Below, piece by piece: positions 35,961-50,231 of a stretch of 64,000 nucleotides of DNA. The translations under genes and the position numbers were made by a program. Location: positions 2,065,820-2,129,819 of the forward strand of contig CAADRB010000015.1 of NCBI GenBank assembly GCA_900708905.1. Direction: 5' to 3'. This stretch comes from Hymenolepis diminuta (taxonomy: Eukaryota > Platyhelminthes > Cestoda > Cyclophyllidea > Hymenolepididae). Below the pieces are notes generated by a model. The model saw only the letters and a program-made list of their open reading frames with translations. It did not search any database and was not told where the DNA came from. Each line of letters begins with the position of its first letter. The first letter of the stretch is position 1.

Positions 35961-36164
35961 ATGAAAATTATCCGTTTCAATAATCCTTTGCCCAAAATTG
36001 GAGATTCCTCTAAAGATCTAACAGTTTCTTTACGGAAACACCTCAGATCATATGGTGAACAAAATAGTCCTGTTTTTAACGAAAAGGACGTGGAAGAATT
36101 TGCGAATGATAACCTCGAGGGAAATGATGAATTCTTTGACTTACCTTTCAAAGTCTATAAATAA
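35961..36164 (+). CDS. Hypothetical 67-residue ORF
   Basis: ATG to TAA is open for 67 codons with a balanced, soluble-protein composition: KHLRSYGEQNSPVFNEKDVE followed by an acidic stretch and a basic end. No domain or family is recognised. A second frame takes over directly downstream (to 36336), so it could be the start of a frameshifted old gene. No splice donor was clear at its end. Confidence 0.25.
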   Translation: MKIIRFNNPLPKIGDSSKDLTVSLRKHLRSYGEQNSPVFNEKDVEEFANDNLEGNDEFFDLPFKVYK

Positions 36165-39121
36165 AATAAAAGTCGGTTTTCACTTTCCGGGAAAAAAAAC
36201 ATTTTTCGTTTTTTCTTCGGATATGATGCCCCAAACCATAAAACTTAGATTTAAACAGGTGATTCGGTCTTTTCTTCTTAAGAGGGATCAAATAGCGCTT
36301 CTACTTTATCTAAGCTTTCAACTAGGGGTGCGGTAATCAAACCATATATTTTGAATATGTTTTCAGTAAGTTCTAAAAATGTTACTGACACGTGTCATAT
36401 CATAGTGAGAACTAGAAGGTCTTCAAAAATTATATCTATCGCCATTGAAAATCTTCCTTTTAGGGATCCACTGAGAACCAAAGATCGTCTGTACTTCAAA
36501 GAAGGCCGATATTCCCCTCAAATATTTAATAGTACTCATGGTTATATAAAATTGATTATAGTATTGTAGTGAGTTTTGCTTTGCGTCGTATATTCAACTT
36601 CATTCCTGCCACCTTCGAACTTCCTCTATTGAAAGATATGGCGATTTCAAAGCTATGCATCTATAACTTGAATATTATTGATCAAAATGTGCCCAATTGC
36701 TGACAAATGTTTGAGCTTCCACCACAGTACGTCATCCATGTGTGATCGCATTTTTATTGGCCACATAATAAGTACACTTCATTCCTTATTTGAAAGATTA
36801 CAAAAAGCGTATGTATCCCTATGTGTATTCCCACGTAATATAGGCATTTGGACAGTATTTGCGTTTTATTCAATTCTTGGTGATTTCTGCTGAGTTCGTT
36901 GGTCGGGGGAAAATTTCTATACGGCTACAAGTGATGTTTGGAGGGATAAAATTCAAAATAATTCCATTCATTCTCTGAAATAATTTAAACTACAGTACGT
37001 ATTGATTAGCCAACTGGTTAGACAGTGTTCGGCACTTGTATGAAAGGTCAGTCATAGGAAGATCTCGTGCCCGAGAAATGAATTCCGTTTCCAAAAATAT
37101 TCAATTCTGACACTCATTAATAAGCTTTCCTACCCATTATAATTATAATTATAACTATGACTACGGACTATTTTAAGAATCCCCTCTCTCAACAAGATCT
37201 GTATCAAATGAGCGCCTCGATTCAGTTTCCTTACATAAGTGTGGCCAATTGTTCCCTCTTTCTACAGTTTCTTGTTGGACTGTACTAAACGCGGTATCAC
37301 TGTTCTATCTTTCTAAGCAATAAGGTAAACTGGCATATGTCAGAATTCTCCTAAAGATAAGATCAAGTATTGGTCTAAAATTAATCTTTTTATAAACTTA
37401 AAGTACACGTAATTTAAGTACAATTGCATAACATATGATTGGTGTATGACTCAAAAAATTTTATCTCAAATTACTTTACATTAATTTAGAAGCTGATATT
37501 GGTTTCAAACTTCCATATTAAAAAGTAAATTACAAAACTTTAAAATATAACATTTAAGGACTTTACAATATCTTTGTTAATTATTAATACCTATGGCATT
37601 ACAAAAAACTCAACAATTTTAAGCACAAGATAGCATCCTAATGAAATGATAAAATCAAATTAGTCTAATAGAGTATGAAATTGAAAAGTGAGTCGATTCT
37701 TGCTCTATTTGCATTCAAGAGCCCTCCTCTTACTTATAAGAGATATAGTCCATTGGGCGATATAATAACTTTACCACAACTCTTTAGTCCCCCATTTACA
37801 ACTACTAGTTAAGTGGCTAAAGACGCGGATATCCATTCGCCTAGTCTTAGCTTTTGGTTGCTGAAGTCAATTGGTGCTAGTGCCCATCTGAGAGAGGGTC
37901 CTAAGCTCTTCCATTCCGCGGTTAAAGAATCACCAAGATATCAAAACTTTGCCTATTTGCATTCACTATATAAATTTACTTCAATTTTGTATCGCACCTA
38001 CGTTGCTTGATAACTTTCCTAAATTTTTTACCAATCTCTTAATAATAATCTCGTGATCTCTGAAAATTCATTTTCAATTGTACCACTGCCTTAAATTTTC
38101 TGTTATAAACAAAGAAGTTCAAATTAGGGTTGGTGCTCCCAAGAAACATGAACTTTTCAAGGTTGAAATAGTAATATTTTATTAATGGTAAGTGTAGCAT
38201 TAAAAGATAAACAACCACCGATCCAATTTAGCATTTTCGGTAATTTCTTTCGGTCAACCGAATAGATAAGTAGTATATTAATGGGAATTGGATGGGGCTA
38301 TTCGGAAATATTTACAGAGAGTCATATTGTTATTTGAATTGCGTAAATTATAACTCATAGGAAAAGAAGCGAAATGAAATGGGTTATTCCCTTTAAAATT
38401 GGACTCAAAAATACATTGCTTTTCTGAAACGTCCCATTTTTGATAGTAGTGCTGTTACAGATATTAAAAAAATCGACTGATATAGTTCACTAAAACACTA
38501 CTTCATAGCCGCTTTCTTTCAAGATATATTAACACCTAATCTTAAATTTTAATACCTGATCAAAATTTTTAAATGAAATATTTAGTTAGATTGATACAAA
38601 ATAGGATTGAATTAAAGGAAAAACAAAAGGGGTGAAATTTAATGAAAAACGTTAATTATGAATAGGTTTTACGTGGTTTATTTATTTGGTATGATTGTAA
38701 ATTAACCGGATCACACAGTAAATGGCATTAAATTAATGTAATGAAATTTTAATATTATAATGCTTGGTGAAGTTTATAAAAATTCGGAAATTTAACAGGA
38801 AGAGAAAATAGCATATGAAATAAAAAATTGATGTTTTGTGATCATTTTCAAATTTTCCTCTCGTAATTGGGTTAACTTATTGAGGCAGCAATGCGACCGC
38901 ATGACTCGGGTTAAAAATTAAATTTGACCCTTTTTAGCTCAAATTGCACTTGAACCAGGAGCTCTTTTGTGCTAGTAAACAGAAACGTGCGTGATCTAAA
39001 ACTTAGTTTTAAACTAAAGACCGAATTTAGGCAGGTTGTGGATTTCTTCCATAACTTAATGCTTGCGTCGTAAGCGATATTCCCTCACTGAATCATATAT
39101 CAGCTCTCTGGTTTAAATTTG
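36165..39121. other. Gene-poor AT-rich stretch
   Basis: Several small ORFs occur (36351-36569, 36678-36893, 37813-38010), none with recognisable features. A weak tRNA-like segment is listed separately. Confidence 0.45.
37007..37080 (+). mobile_element. Possible diverged tRNA-like/SINE fragment
   Basis: TAGCCAACTGG fits an A box, and the spacing to a poor B-box-like GATCTCGTGCC is roughly that of a tRNA. Stems are not convincing. Confidence 0.2.
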
Positions 39122-39262
39122 CTGCCTCCTCTCTGTTCGTCCCTAATTAAAATAGTCTGCCGCTGACCCTGTCTCATTCTTGACTTGTGGTAGCTTAGTT
39201 CGTGCAGCTGAAAATGGGGCTAGTTTAGTCAGTCTCCCACATTTAAAATTAGTAACCTTTAA
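39122..39262 (+). repeat. Low-copy repeat, pair 1 left
   Basis: It aligns with 42423-42545: both carry CTCCTCTCTGTT, TGACCCTGTCTC and TTCGTGCAGCT in the same order and spacing. A shorter echo (CTTGTCTCCTCTCCTG after an AATAAA) lies at 50470-50515. The context suggests old LTR sequence, but this is not proven. Confidence 0.6.
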
Positions 39263-42200
39263 ACTACAGTCTCTCCTACCGTAATTCAGAAATTGATTTA
39301 TGGGAAAATTTTTCAATACTTGGAGAAGTTAAAACGAGATGAATGAACATGCTGGTATTAAAATAAAAGCAAGTATCAACAAATATTATGAAGTAATTCA
39401 AGACATTATCTTCTGAGCAACGAGCGAAAAGGACAAATAGAACTAAAGTACTATTAGGCCAAATTGACTCCCTTAGATTACTGGGGAAAAAGGACAATAA
39501 CGCTTTTGGGATTAATACGACGTTCAATGAAGTGCATTTGGAAAAGTACAACGGAAAAAATGAAAATGCTAAACAAACAAATATAAAATCTTGAAAAATA
39601 TTTTTATTTGAAAACTGCTTTTACGGCTCATAATCAATCTAGCCATCCTGATTTGAGTTGAATTAATTTAAAGACCTATTCTTCTTTAGATCACATTGGC
39701 CCAATAAACTCATAAATATTTAATACTAATTTAATTCCTAATTTTAGCTTATTAAATATATATACTTTAAATTCTTAACCATTCAGCTGTCCAATTTCCG
39801 ATTTCCAAATGTTCAAAAATTTGATCTTCATGATTGATCCCTTGAGTACCTGGTAAGGGCTCGAGCTCGTTAACCAATAAGTTCACTTAAATTTCTGGCC
39901 ATGCCACATTAATCCAATTATATCTTCTCATCAGATGGATAAGACTAGCAAAGACATTTGGGAGACAGTGAAGCTCACTCAAGGTGATACCTAATATACG
40001 AGATAAGAATTTATTACTCATAGTATAACGCTTTGCTATAATATTATTTTTAAAAATGTTTTAATCAGTAAATTAGGAAGAGAAAACATGGATTTTTCTA
40101 CCACCTTATTTAGATGACAATTCCAATTTCACACTTGCAATTCAACCTCTTGACCTCAATTCTTCAGATCAGCTATACATCTCCGACTCACTGAACTTTA
40201 AAAAGGGACAATTTTGTTAAAATGGAGCTAATAACTTTAGATTTAAGACAAATGTCCGAACTCTTCTCTTGTTTACTCACTAGGGAGAAGCGCACAACTC
40301 ATGAAAATCGAATATTAGGACATAGTATAGTGAAGTTAACAAGAACAACTTAATGCTTCTGAAATTCAAACAAATTAATTCTAACTTCAGATAGATCTAT
40401 TATTTTCCTTTGTTTGATCTTCTGTGCTCAAAGTAGGTTGGCTCATATGAATGTTGTTTAGCTATTTGAATTTTATACGTATTTTTTAGAAAATTCTAAA
40501 ATTCCAGAGTGATCTCAGCAGGCGGATTGAGAAGTATCATGAAAATGTTGCTGGCTTGTTCAGCTGAATTCGCAGTAAGTACGATTTCTGTGTGTATTGG
40601 CTGCGCGGGGAAAAACTAAGCGGATATAATCAGAAAATGCTTTTATTTTGTTAAGATCAGTAATGAGGACGAAAATAACCAATTTAACGCAAAGCTGATC
40701 GCAGGGAATCACCAATATATCAGAAGGAACCTTGACTGAGGATATTAAATTAAACTGTGAAGACATGTCAAACTCTAACTCTTTCCAATTTTAAGAACCC
40801 CATCTCTACAAAATAAGACAGAGACAGAGATGGTGGCAGAATATTTAAATTGGAAGAGAACAGGAAGAAGGTAGCAGTCCTACGGGCAGTAAACGGGCAG
40901 CGGAAATAGTGGTAGACTGAAGAGATGGATTAAAACTCCAAATGTGAGTGCTGGATAATGTGGAAATGAATGGTACGGTAAGTGATGCAATATTGGCCAA
41001 AATTCGTGTTTAATTAATAAGTTAGTAAAAAGGTTGCCCAAATTAGTTAAGAAATATCAAGGAATTGTCTCGGAATACTGTTTTAGTACATTAAAAGTGT
41101 GATGTGATTAAATTCTTGTTTAAATAGGTGGAGATAGAGTCAATGATCACTCAGATGTCAAATATTTAAGTTAATTAAAGTTTTTAGGGGCATAACTGCT
41201 GTAATTCAGACCTCAATTTATTTTGTCTATAGCAGAAAAGCCTTGTGTGGACACCGATTAGTAAAATCTTGTGAACATGTAGCATCCCTCACAAAAAAAT
41301 GTAGCAGACAACTTATTTTCGTCCATTCCTATACAAGTTTCTTCACAATTGGACGAATTTTGACTGATTTGAAACGTGGGATTAAGAAAATGCGAATGAA
41401 TGTGGGCTTTCACTCATAAAAACTAACATCGACTTTAATTTTAATCACTTTTTTCAAATGTAGGCTGCGAATGATCACCCAAATAAAATAGGACTGAGTG
41501 GGAGGAACAATGTGGAACCTCAAATGTTCTATCCCCCTCGACCATTTGCTAGCACTGAAAGCTAAGCATCCCATATCCAAATCGTATCTTAGATACAACC
41601 TCGCATAAATGACAAAATAGGTTAAAACAAATCTTGTGTCCTCTGGCGCTTTTATTCTAAATGAGTCAATCTAGATACACGCAATAATTACATTAGATAA
41701 TTATCAAATGAGAATTATTACAAATTAATGCGGCTGAATACTTTGCGACTCACACAAGTTACATACCTCGGAAGCCAATAAAACTCCAAGTTGATGACTG
41801 TGGATTTCTTATAAAGCACTGCCGAAGGTATAATTTCCAAGTTGAGTTTTTGTATTATTTCGTAGATTTTAATTCATTTTGATATTATAAAAGGGGATTC
41901 ATCACGTGACTTATTCAAGTTAAATATGTTTGATCCTGACCCATTTTGTAGACAATAATTAAACCGTTTATTTTGATCCATTTGCGAACCAAACTTACAA
42001 TTCCTTACCATTCAACCGGGAAGTGCAAAATGAATACGATGGCATAGTGCTAGGATATTATAAAGATAGAGTTGTATATTAATTTTAAACATTTCATTCT
42101 GAAATTAAATTTTATCATTAATAATATAAAGTACACTAGATAAAACCTTTTCAATTAAAGGAAGTAATTAACAGACGACTTTAGTTCCTCATAAGCACAG

Positions 42201-42422
42201 TGACTACAAAGCTATCTACCTGATATTAATTCAATAAGCAATGATGAATATATAATAACTTTTCTCATTTGCGTGGTCTGTCATCGTGATTCTTTTATTA
42301 AATTTTATTCATTTTATTGCCTTCATAACATGACTATGTGTTTGAGACATCCTCTACCTTTAAGCACTTTAACAATTTTCACCGTTTATAAATACCTGAA
42401 CCAGAATCTGTTTGCTAGACTG
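39263..42422. other. Gene-free AT-rich stretch
   Basis: Nothing recognisable. Small ORFs on the minus strand (39276-39551, 40560-40766, 41410-41598) look random. Confidence 0.45.
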
Positions 42423-42545
42423 TTGTCTCCTCTCTGTTGTTCCCTGACATAACATTATTTTCATTGACCCTGTCTCGTTTCGGCCTTGTGGTAACTGAGT
42501 TCGTGCAGCTCAGTTACAGCTCAGACACCAATATTGTTGGTTTCT
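42423..42545 (+). repeat. Low-copy repeat, pair 1 right
   Basis: Partner of 39122-39262, see there. Confidence 0.6.
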
Positions 42546-45500
42546 CCACCTGACATTGGCATCTTCTAAACATATTCAGTAAATTCAGTTACCAGCCACA
42601 ATAATAAGTATAAGTAAATAAATGAGAGATGAAATAAGAGTTACGCAATCCGAGAGATTCTTTCAAGTTCCTTCCTTTTATATTTGCTCATACTTGTTTG
42701 TTTTGTTCTCACATAGTATCGAGATGTTTTTCTAGATAAATTTTTAAGCAAACAGTTGTGTAACATGGTTCCGTTTCCACAGACTCGTTAACGCTTCTTT
42801 TGCTCCATTCAATCAATTTCCAGCTCTTCTTACTGCCTCTGTCTCTTACAAACCTCGGTTTTATTTCCACACCCAAAAATTTTACTATTTACGAGAATTC
42901 TCTGAGGTTTATTAGAAGGTCAATGGTATGACATCTTCCCTGGGTAAATTATTTGGTGTTCCACTTCATCATATTGGGGGCAAGTTCTTTTAGCCTCATG
43001 ATCGTAATAATAACTTTAAAGGTCGGGAAACAATGTTGAAATTAAATATATACGTGATTATTAAACATTAACTGGTGTTTACTAATCAAAATGTCAGATG
43101 AGAGAGAATACGCGGCCACTCTTTGTTTTGTAATGTGAATTACTAAGTAATACTGAGTTACCTCAAATTGAACGACTTCATTAACGTTGCGTCGACAAGA
43201 TCTGCCGATAATTATGGATTGTAATGTTTTATTTAAGCATATGACCTGGTATTGGTAGGTGCAAGATGGAAATTCTAGTCTTTTCTCAAATTTGTACATT
43301 AAGATATACGGCAAATAACTCCTGGGAATACAAAAATGTGTACTGGATTCAGAATTTGAATGAAACACGATAAAATTTAAAATTTGACTTCTGTTTTGCC
43401 TCTTTCATCCCGCAATGGACTGTATTTAAATTAATTTACGTTATTGCTTTCTCGTGAGTAATAATAAACTAACAAAATTAAATCGCGTTAATTTTCTTAA
43501 TTTTTCCCTTTTTTATTTAAAACTTTAGATTTCCATAAGTCCATCCAATGCATTTAAATAAAATGCATTATTATGGTTTCTTGAAACAATGTGCAGTTGT
43601 AATAGCTTAATTGTGTTTATGTACGGCATTAAATTTGCCAATTCAATTTACTCAAATTGTACTTTCTCTCTGCTTGCACTTTATCTCCGTATGCCATCTC
43701 GTTCTGATGGGATGAATTGAATAACTTTGCCCTACAATTTTCATCATTTTTCCTTGAAGAATAATGCATAGTATTTCGTATATGAGCTGAGGGATTGAGA
43801 AGGAACCCCATATTTTAGTTACTAAATAAATCTAACTTGAGAAATACATTCATAAAAGGGTGTTGTATTTAGAATTCGAGTCTTTCTCAATCACCTGTTT
43901 GGACTTACCTGTACCATTTCCACTTTAGGTAAATTCTTTTAAATACAATTTCGTGAATTCAATTTACAAAAATCAGTTTTATTTGTGAAACAAGTTGAGT
44001 ATAATGGGGCAGTCGTCAAGTTGATTAAGGTCAATGTGAACAAAAATTGTGACGTACTGGCTTTATATGTACTAATATCGACAGAGTTATTTTAGTTCAC
44101 CAGAGTGAATCGCGCAAATTATTATTACAAGTTTCAATAACCTTAATGGACGGTGTTATTTGCGTCATTAGCAGTATACGTGTTCTCTGCGTCTATCTCA
44201 AAACAGCTCTGTTTCACGTCTCCTTTTAGCGTCAGGCGAAAGATTCGAAGCAAAAAGAGCGACAGCTTGACAGGTTTAATGTGTCCCACATTACAGACTC
44301 TCTACCAAATGTATCACTTTAAAACTTGATAAAAACATTCATCCTTTCTTCAGTAATCTGGGAGTCTTCGAGCTAGTTCATTCATCATCAATTTTTGCAC
44401 ATTTTGACAAAATTCGTTATTAAAATTTTTATTCAAATTATTCGACCAATATTGTCAAAATTACTGCTGTATTTTGTGGGGTTTCGCCCTATTTAAATGG
44501 CCACTCCTATAATTATAAATAGGACCATGTTAACTGAGATCATAATGGAGCCAAGCTTAACTAAGGGTGTTTAATAAAAGTTGACTTAAAGTTCCACTGA
44601 AGACCGGGACTAAATGTGCTTTGAGAATACACTCTCACAATGCCCTGGCACGTGAAAAAGTTTAATCAGAGAATTTCTCTCGAAAATCCTGGAACCAAGA
44701 TTCAACAAAGGGGACTTCACCTTAGGGTCTCAATTGATATTATTATTACCCATACCAATGCAATAAAATTGTGGTAAACAACTGATACAGTTAACAGAAA
44801 GTCCAGTAAATGACACAGGTGAGAGGATCAAACGATGCTGTGGAAAACAAACTTTGTTTGATTTTTGGATTCACGTTGTGCAATATTTACAATATTTCTA
44901 AAATTCAATTTTATTTTATTATTTGCTCTAGATTAGAGCAAATGCTTGCTTATAAGGTTTAGTGTTAATTGACTGCTGTTTTAATTAAGAAAGTTCGATC
45001 CTGTCTCCTCATTTTGTTTTTCTTCTAATGGTTGAGAAGGCAATTCTTAACCATTGCAAGTGATCAGCTTATAATTTTAACATGGTTGAGAAGAGGTAGC
45101 TAAAAATATTAAGTCTACAGAGGTCCCTATGCGATATTCACTCAAGTTGAGTAAACGTAATTTGGGCTTGCCTATTAAAATAAACCCTTCATGCTCAATT
45201 AAGTGAAATTTCCATTAAACCATTGGAACTATTAAAAATTTGAAAATAATTCCAGATGTTAAACACGATATTAGATTGCCTTTAAAAAAATTTTGAGGAT
45301 TCCACTGATGAGCTCAATGAAACATTCAAGAATGAGCAAAAAATAGAGCACATATTTTTAATGAGTTGAGTAGCGAAAAAGCAGATTCTCTTTCCTCTGC
45401 TGGAATTCAGATCACTAAACTTTGCTTTTGTGTAACTCACATTGGTTTTATAAATGAACGGACAATTTGTAGGTAATAAATGGGACAATCATATTTAGTG

Positions 45501-46624
45501 GTCATCGACGATCACCACAGATCAAATGCCTAAAAACGCGCTAAATTGTTGGTGATAATAATGACCAAGCGGTGTTTTAATTCACCAAGTGAACGGGAAA
45601 TCACGCTAGTTCTTATTATTGCTTATTCCATTAGTTTGATTGGTTCAATAATTGTAATGACTTCCTCACGGGTACTTGCGTAAGTTGGGTTTACTGTATC
45701 AACTGCCTTAGTAATATTTAGTACTTTAAGAGAAAAAGTTACGAACTCTTCAATCAGTACTTTATTTTATTTTCGTTCAAATGACAATGTTTAATGGCAT
45801 TTAAAATCAAAGGTCATGTTTGCAATATCATAAAAGTATAATTAATTCATGACAATTTACTATTATTGGAAATAAAATATTCATATTTTATTTTAATTGA
45901 TTATTTATACGAATGATTTGTGTTGTGAAGAGTCCTTTCTTGATAAATTCTCAAATCTACAAAAACTGTTAATTTAAAGGCTCTTTAATGCAAAACTTGA
46001 CCGTAAAAACCACATTTGTCCGTTAAATTCAAAATATTCAGAGTTAAATCAAATGAAATTGTTGTTTCCATAAGATGCTGCAAAATTTTTCATTTTATTT
46101 GAACATGGATTGCTTCAAGTTTGAATGTAATTAAAAAATGCCTTTTCTTTCATTGTTAAGCAAAAAATGTTAAATTTTAATACCATAAATATAAATTTTT
46201 TTATTCTGTCTGTTTGTTATTCCTTGGGAGTGATTGCTTCGGCCTTGAGTTTGGCTAATCAGATCCCAATTAGTTGTGAAGTAGCGAGCTAGTAATTTTT
46301 ACCGTTATCAGAAAACACCAACGTAATTAGAACCACAAAACTGTACGTTTAACAAAACATAATCATAAAATTTTTAATACTAGAAAATAGAAGTGACATT
46401 TAGCGATATTTTATAAGATATAGTGATTTTTTATTCTATTTTATAAGGTTTTAAGGCGTAGGACTCCATCTTCATGGAGAAGTAATACGGAAGCGTAAGA
46501 TTGAAAAAAGTGAGGTCAGGGTCATTAGGTATCTCAGCTGTGGTATGTTAAAACTGCAGGCTGCAAGCTATCATATAAAATCATTTTGCCTTCTCAACCA
46601 TTAGGAGAAAACGAAATCAAATTT
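42546..46624. other. Gene-free AT-rich stretch
   Basis: No gene recognised. An isolated exon-like block at 44230-44273 (TTTTAG before, GT after, rich in Lys, Gln and Arg codons) stands alone. A 108-codon minus ORF (43042-43368) has no motif. GGTTGAGAAG motifs near 45030 and 45085 recur inverted near 46595 and 46990. Confidence 0.4.
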
Positions 46625-46900
46625 TAAGTCCGGCCACCGATTGTGAAATTCCGACCGATAAATCCCGGACACCGTAAGCAAGCATCTGCACCAATCCAAG
46701 GGATGAATCATATAATTCGAATCTTGGGATGTGAACTCTCCATTTAATAAATATTGTACAATCCGAATTCAAAAATTGAATGAAGTAGAAATCTCTGATA
46801 CCCTAGACGTTGCTTTCCACGCTATTTTGATCCCTTCCTTTTTACTGCTCGTTGAATTTTTTGTTGGTCGGTTTTAGTTGATTCCCACGGTTAAAAATGG
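46625..46900 (+). repeat. Low-copy repeat, pair 2 left
   Basis: It aligns with 49170-49345: CCGGCCACCGATTGTGAAAT opposite CCGGTCGACGAATTGTGAAA, then CCATTTAATAAATATTGT opposite CCATTTAATTAATATTGT and a TGATACC..TTGC block. Clearly related but diverged. Confidence 0.7.
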
Positions 46901-48771
46901 AATATTTTTGCAGAACTGTGGCTAATAATAACAAGCGAGATTCTTTATGAGGATTTAATTTTCCCACTGCTGTTATATCTATTCTCTTCTCAACCATGAC
47001 ATATCAGCACCTTTATTTTATTCGTATTCTGAAATATCACTTTCATAATAGATATAATTTTATTCTTTATTTTTATAAAACATTTAGAGTGTGAGAAAAG
47101 AAATGTATTTTTGAGATCATATTCTTTGGATGGAGAAAGAAAGGCGTCATTATTCTGTGACTGAGATACATCAGTCGGAGGGGGCGTCAGCAGAGGAAAA
47201 ATGTTTATTATTTGGGAAATTCTTAGCATTCCCCTATGAGATGTAGATATGCCATGAGGTAGAGAGATTCAAGAGAGTAGTCAAAATTTTTCAGAAATTT
47301 TAAATCTAACCAAGCAAGTAGCGTTCGTCTACTCATAGTATTCACACTTCAAGACACAACTTTTAATAAAATATTATTATGTTCTTCCTTAAATCAGATC
47401 AAAAAAGAAGTAGTAATTGTGAAAAGTTTATTCATTAGAGTTCAGCTCGAGTGAAATCTAGCGAGCTCTGTTGGGAACACTTGCTTTAGTCTCATCTTCA
47501 TTTTCTGATAAGTATTTCCGGATGGATAATCAATAAACTTTGTACACTTGGGTATCTAAGAATCAAAAATACCATGAATTGAACTTTGGAGCATTCAGAC
47601 TGATACGGCAAACTGTTTACATTACGTAAATGAAAAAATTAACTCATGGATCCAAATCTCAGTTAAGATATATTTGATATCCTACTTGATCCTTAATTCC
47701 TAAACTCCTTCATTGTGCTACTTTATTCCTCTCTGTGTTTTCAAATACTTGCAAGTGGAAACTTTTATCTTCTTAAAGAGAATAATAGTGATGATATTTG
47801 TCAAATCCTTATCTCACTAGATAAGTGAGTCATAATCGTGAAGATGGAGTAAACCGAGATTCATAATAAGATTCTAGTTTCCTTCGGACCATTACTTTAG
47901 TCATTTTCCCACTATGCTGCTAAATATTAATGTCCGCCTACAAAGTCTATTTCACTTTAAAGACGATGTCTGACAAAACAAATATCTTAGAATTTTCTTG
48001 TTTTGTGGTGGGCGCATAGAGAAAGAAATGAATTGAAGAAATTTCTCTGCATTGGGGAAATGGACTCGTCGTAAAATGGTTTACCCCGATGAGGTGTTGG
48101 TTAAAAAGTTTGAAATTTCTCCCTTTCGAATAAGTATGGCCGATAATTTGGGACGGAAAAATCAGTTTCAAAACAGGAGCTGAATTTCTTTATTCGTTTG
48201 CATCTATCATTTCCCCTAAATCCCGCTGTGGAAGTGGTTCCGTCTGTCAACGGTTAGTTCATTTTGATATACTGCCTTTAACGTAACAATAAAGCATGCT
48301 TATTTTTTAATTATGATAGATTTCAAACACAATATATGAAAAATTTAAAAATATCGCCTAGCCAAAATGAAACACATAATTACGTTGGGACTAAGATCTT
48401 TTATCCGAGGGAGACTTTTGCGGAACAAAGAGAGGTTAATTCTTGTAAGGAAATTTTGTGAGAATATTACAAAATCATCGTGTTGTTGGAGTTCTCTTAA
48501 TTATACAGAGAAGCGAATGAATAGAGGTTGCTTTAGATATTACCAAAATGAATCTGAGGGTCAAAGTCCCCGAACTTTGAATTTTTGGAACAGAACAGTT
48601 AAAATGCGTGCAGACTGATGTATCCAAAAGTCATCCAGATGAACCAGACTATTGTATGATTTTCACACCTACATTTCCTGCACCCTTTAAGGAACCATTT
48701 ATTCCCATTTCCCATTTTCTTATAGGAAATTATGAATTATTTTTCCTTGATGAAATTTAAATTCTATTTTA
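46901..48771. other. Gene-free stretch
   Basis: Small ORFs at 46990-47229, 47947-48171 and 48367-48618 show no recognisable protein features. Confidence 0.4.
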
Positions 48772-48925
48772 TTATTAAATATAATGCTTTTCCATTAAAT
48801 TATTCATATGAACTATTATGTATAACGTTATACTGTGCATAGTTTGAGTTGAATTGTAACGAGTTTTCTCCTTAAAAACGAGAACTTGTGTTTTCCTTCT
48901 TCCTAGCTGGGATTTTAGCTTGTAG
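48772..48925 (+). repeat. Low-copy repeat, pair 3 left
   Basis: It aligns loosely with 60724-60915, sharing ATATGAACTA, a TATAC/GTGCAT-like core and a GTGTTTTCCTTC / GTGCTTTCCTCC block. The partner lies just before a gypsy gag remnant, so this may be an old LTR. Confidence 0.5.
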
Positions 48926-49169
48926 ATCACGAAAATGTAATAAGAATCTCCCTCTGCAGATGGTGAAAATAAAAGTTTTAGCATTTTAAACTTGAAACAG
49001 TTAGCTATCTTACTCGGGCATGTTAATATTAAAAGCTGCTGAATATCAGGCAAGACCATTTTATCTTCTTACCTGTTGGAAGAAAGTGAATTGTGGTGGT
49101 AAGACCGATTCTACTTGACTAAAAGTACCATCAACAAGAACTGGCCAACTTAGAGCAGCAGTTGCTGCA

Positions 49170-49345
49170 ATCCGGTCGACGAATTGTGAAATTTGAATTT
49201 TGGAACGCGAAATATCCATTTAATTAATATTGTTCAACCCGAATACTAGAATCGATTGAAGTACTACTCTTTGATACCTTGACATTGCTCTCAATATCTT
49301 TTTAATCCCTCCCTTTTTTTACTTGTTGGACTCTCTGTTATTCAG
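49170..49345 (+). repeat. Low-copy repeat, pair 2 right
   Basis: Partner of 46625-46900. Confidence 0.7.
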
Positions 49346-50231
49346 TGGTAGTGGCTCTGCACAATTATAAAATTTTTGTGTATTACTGTGAGCAATAACA
49401 TAATTCGTGTTTCCACAAGGGAGACCTTATTATACTACTGATCTATCGAAATAAATTTCGGAAGAAACTCCTCTAGTGATAAGCTTTGGATCTATTAAAC
49501 TGATGATTCTTCTTTCCATGATTCTTCAAACTAACGCCTGTCTTTCACATTTTTGGCTTTTCTTTTTTATCAATTGTCTCGTATTTATTCGCTGACCTCA
49601 GTCACAGTTTTCCGTCTGGTAATATTCTGTTGTAAAGAACACACACACAATGTCAACATTCCACCCACATATTCCCTTACTTGCGTCTTAACTTGAGCGT
49701 CTGTGAAAACTATTTAATCGGCTTTCGGCAAGTAACAAAATGGTAATGGTTATCCTGGATAGCAATATACAACAAAAACAGAATATTGCAATCAGTAAAT
49801 CTGTCTATAAAAGAAGCAATTCTGTTTTCTTCAACTTTTATTTGTACTTAAAAACCGACATGTGGCTCGTTATCTGTGTTCGTCGCAGTGACGAAATCGT
49901 AGTGAGCTCGCTCTCCGTGTAGTCTTAAGCCTGCACAAGATGGGTTATTGCGTCTCGGTCTGTCTCTGTACTGCGACGTATCACCTGACTTGAAAGTAGA
50001 CAATAAAAAATCCCCATTGTTGAGTTGGCGAATTGAGTAGTCAGATGGTTATTAATTATAAATACTAGTTAAGCTCACAGGAGATTAATTCGAGACATTA
50101 TTGGTCAGTGATCTGGTCTCAGCAGGCTGCAGTGAAAGTTCCTAGCTAAGCGGATTCAAAAACGTATTGTAGTGACCAAATAGAATTAATTTCTTCTCAA
50201 ATTAAAACTCCCTCTCGACTCTCATGAGAAA
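49346..50231. other. Gene-free stretch
   Basis: A short CA repeat lies near 49640. ORF 49740-49922 has no motif. Confidence 0.4.

Noticed and set aside
43042..43368. 108-codon minus ORF
   Set aside because: No recognisable features and no splice or promoter context.
44230..44273. Isolated exon-like block of charged residues
   Set aside because: It is a single short block with no partner exons found, so it is not listed as a gene.
45020..46999. GGTTGAGAAG motifs in inverted arrangement as transposon ends
   Set aside because: Arms are short, spacing differs and no target duplications were seen.
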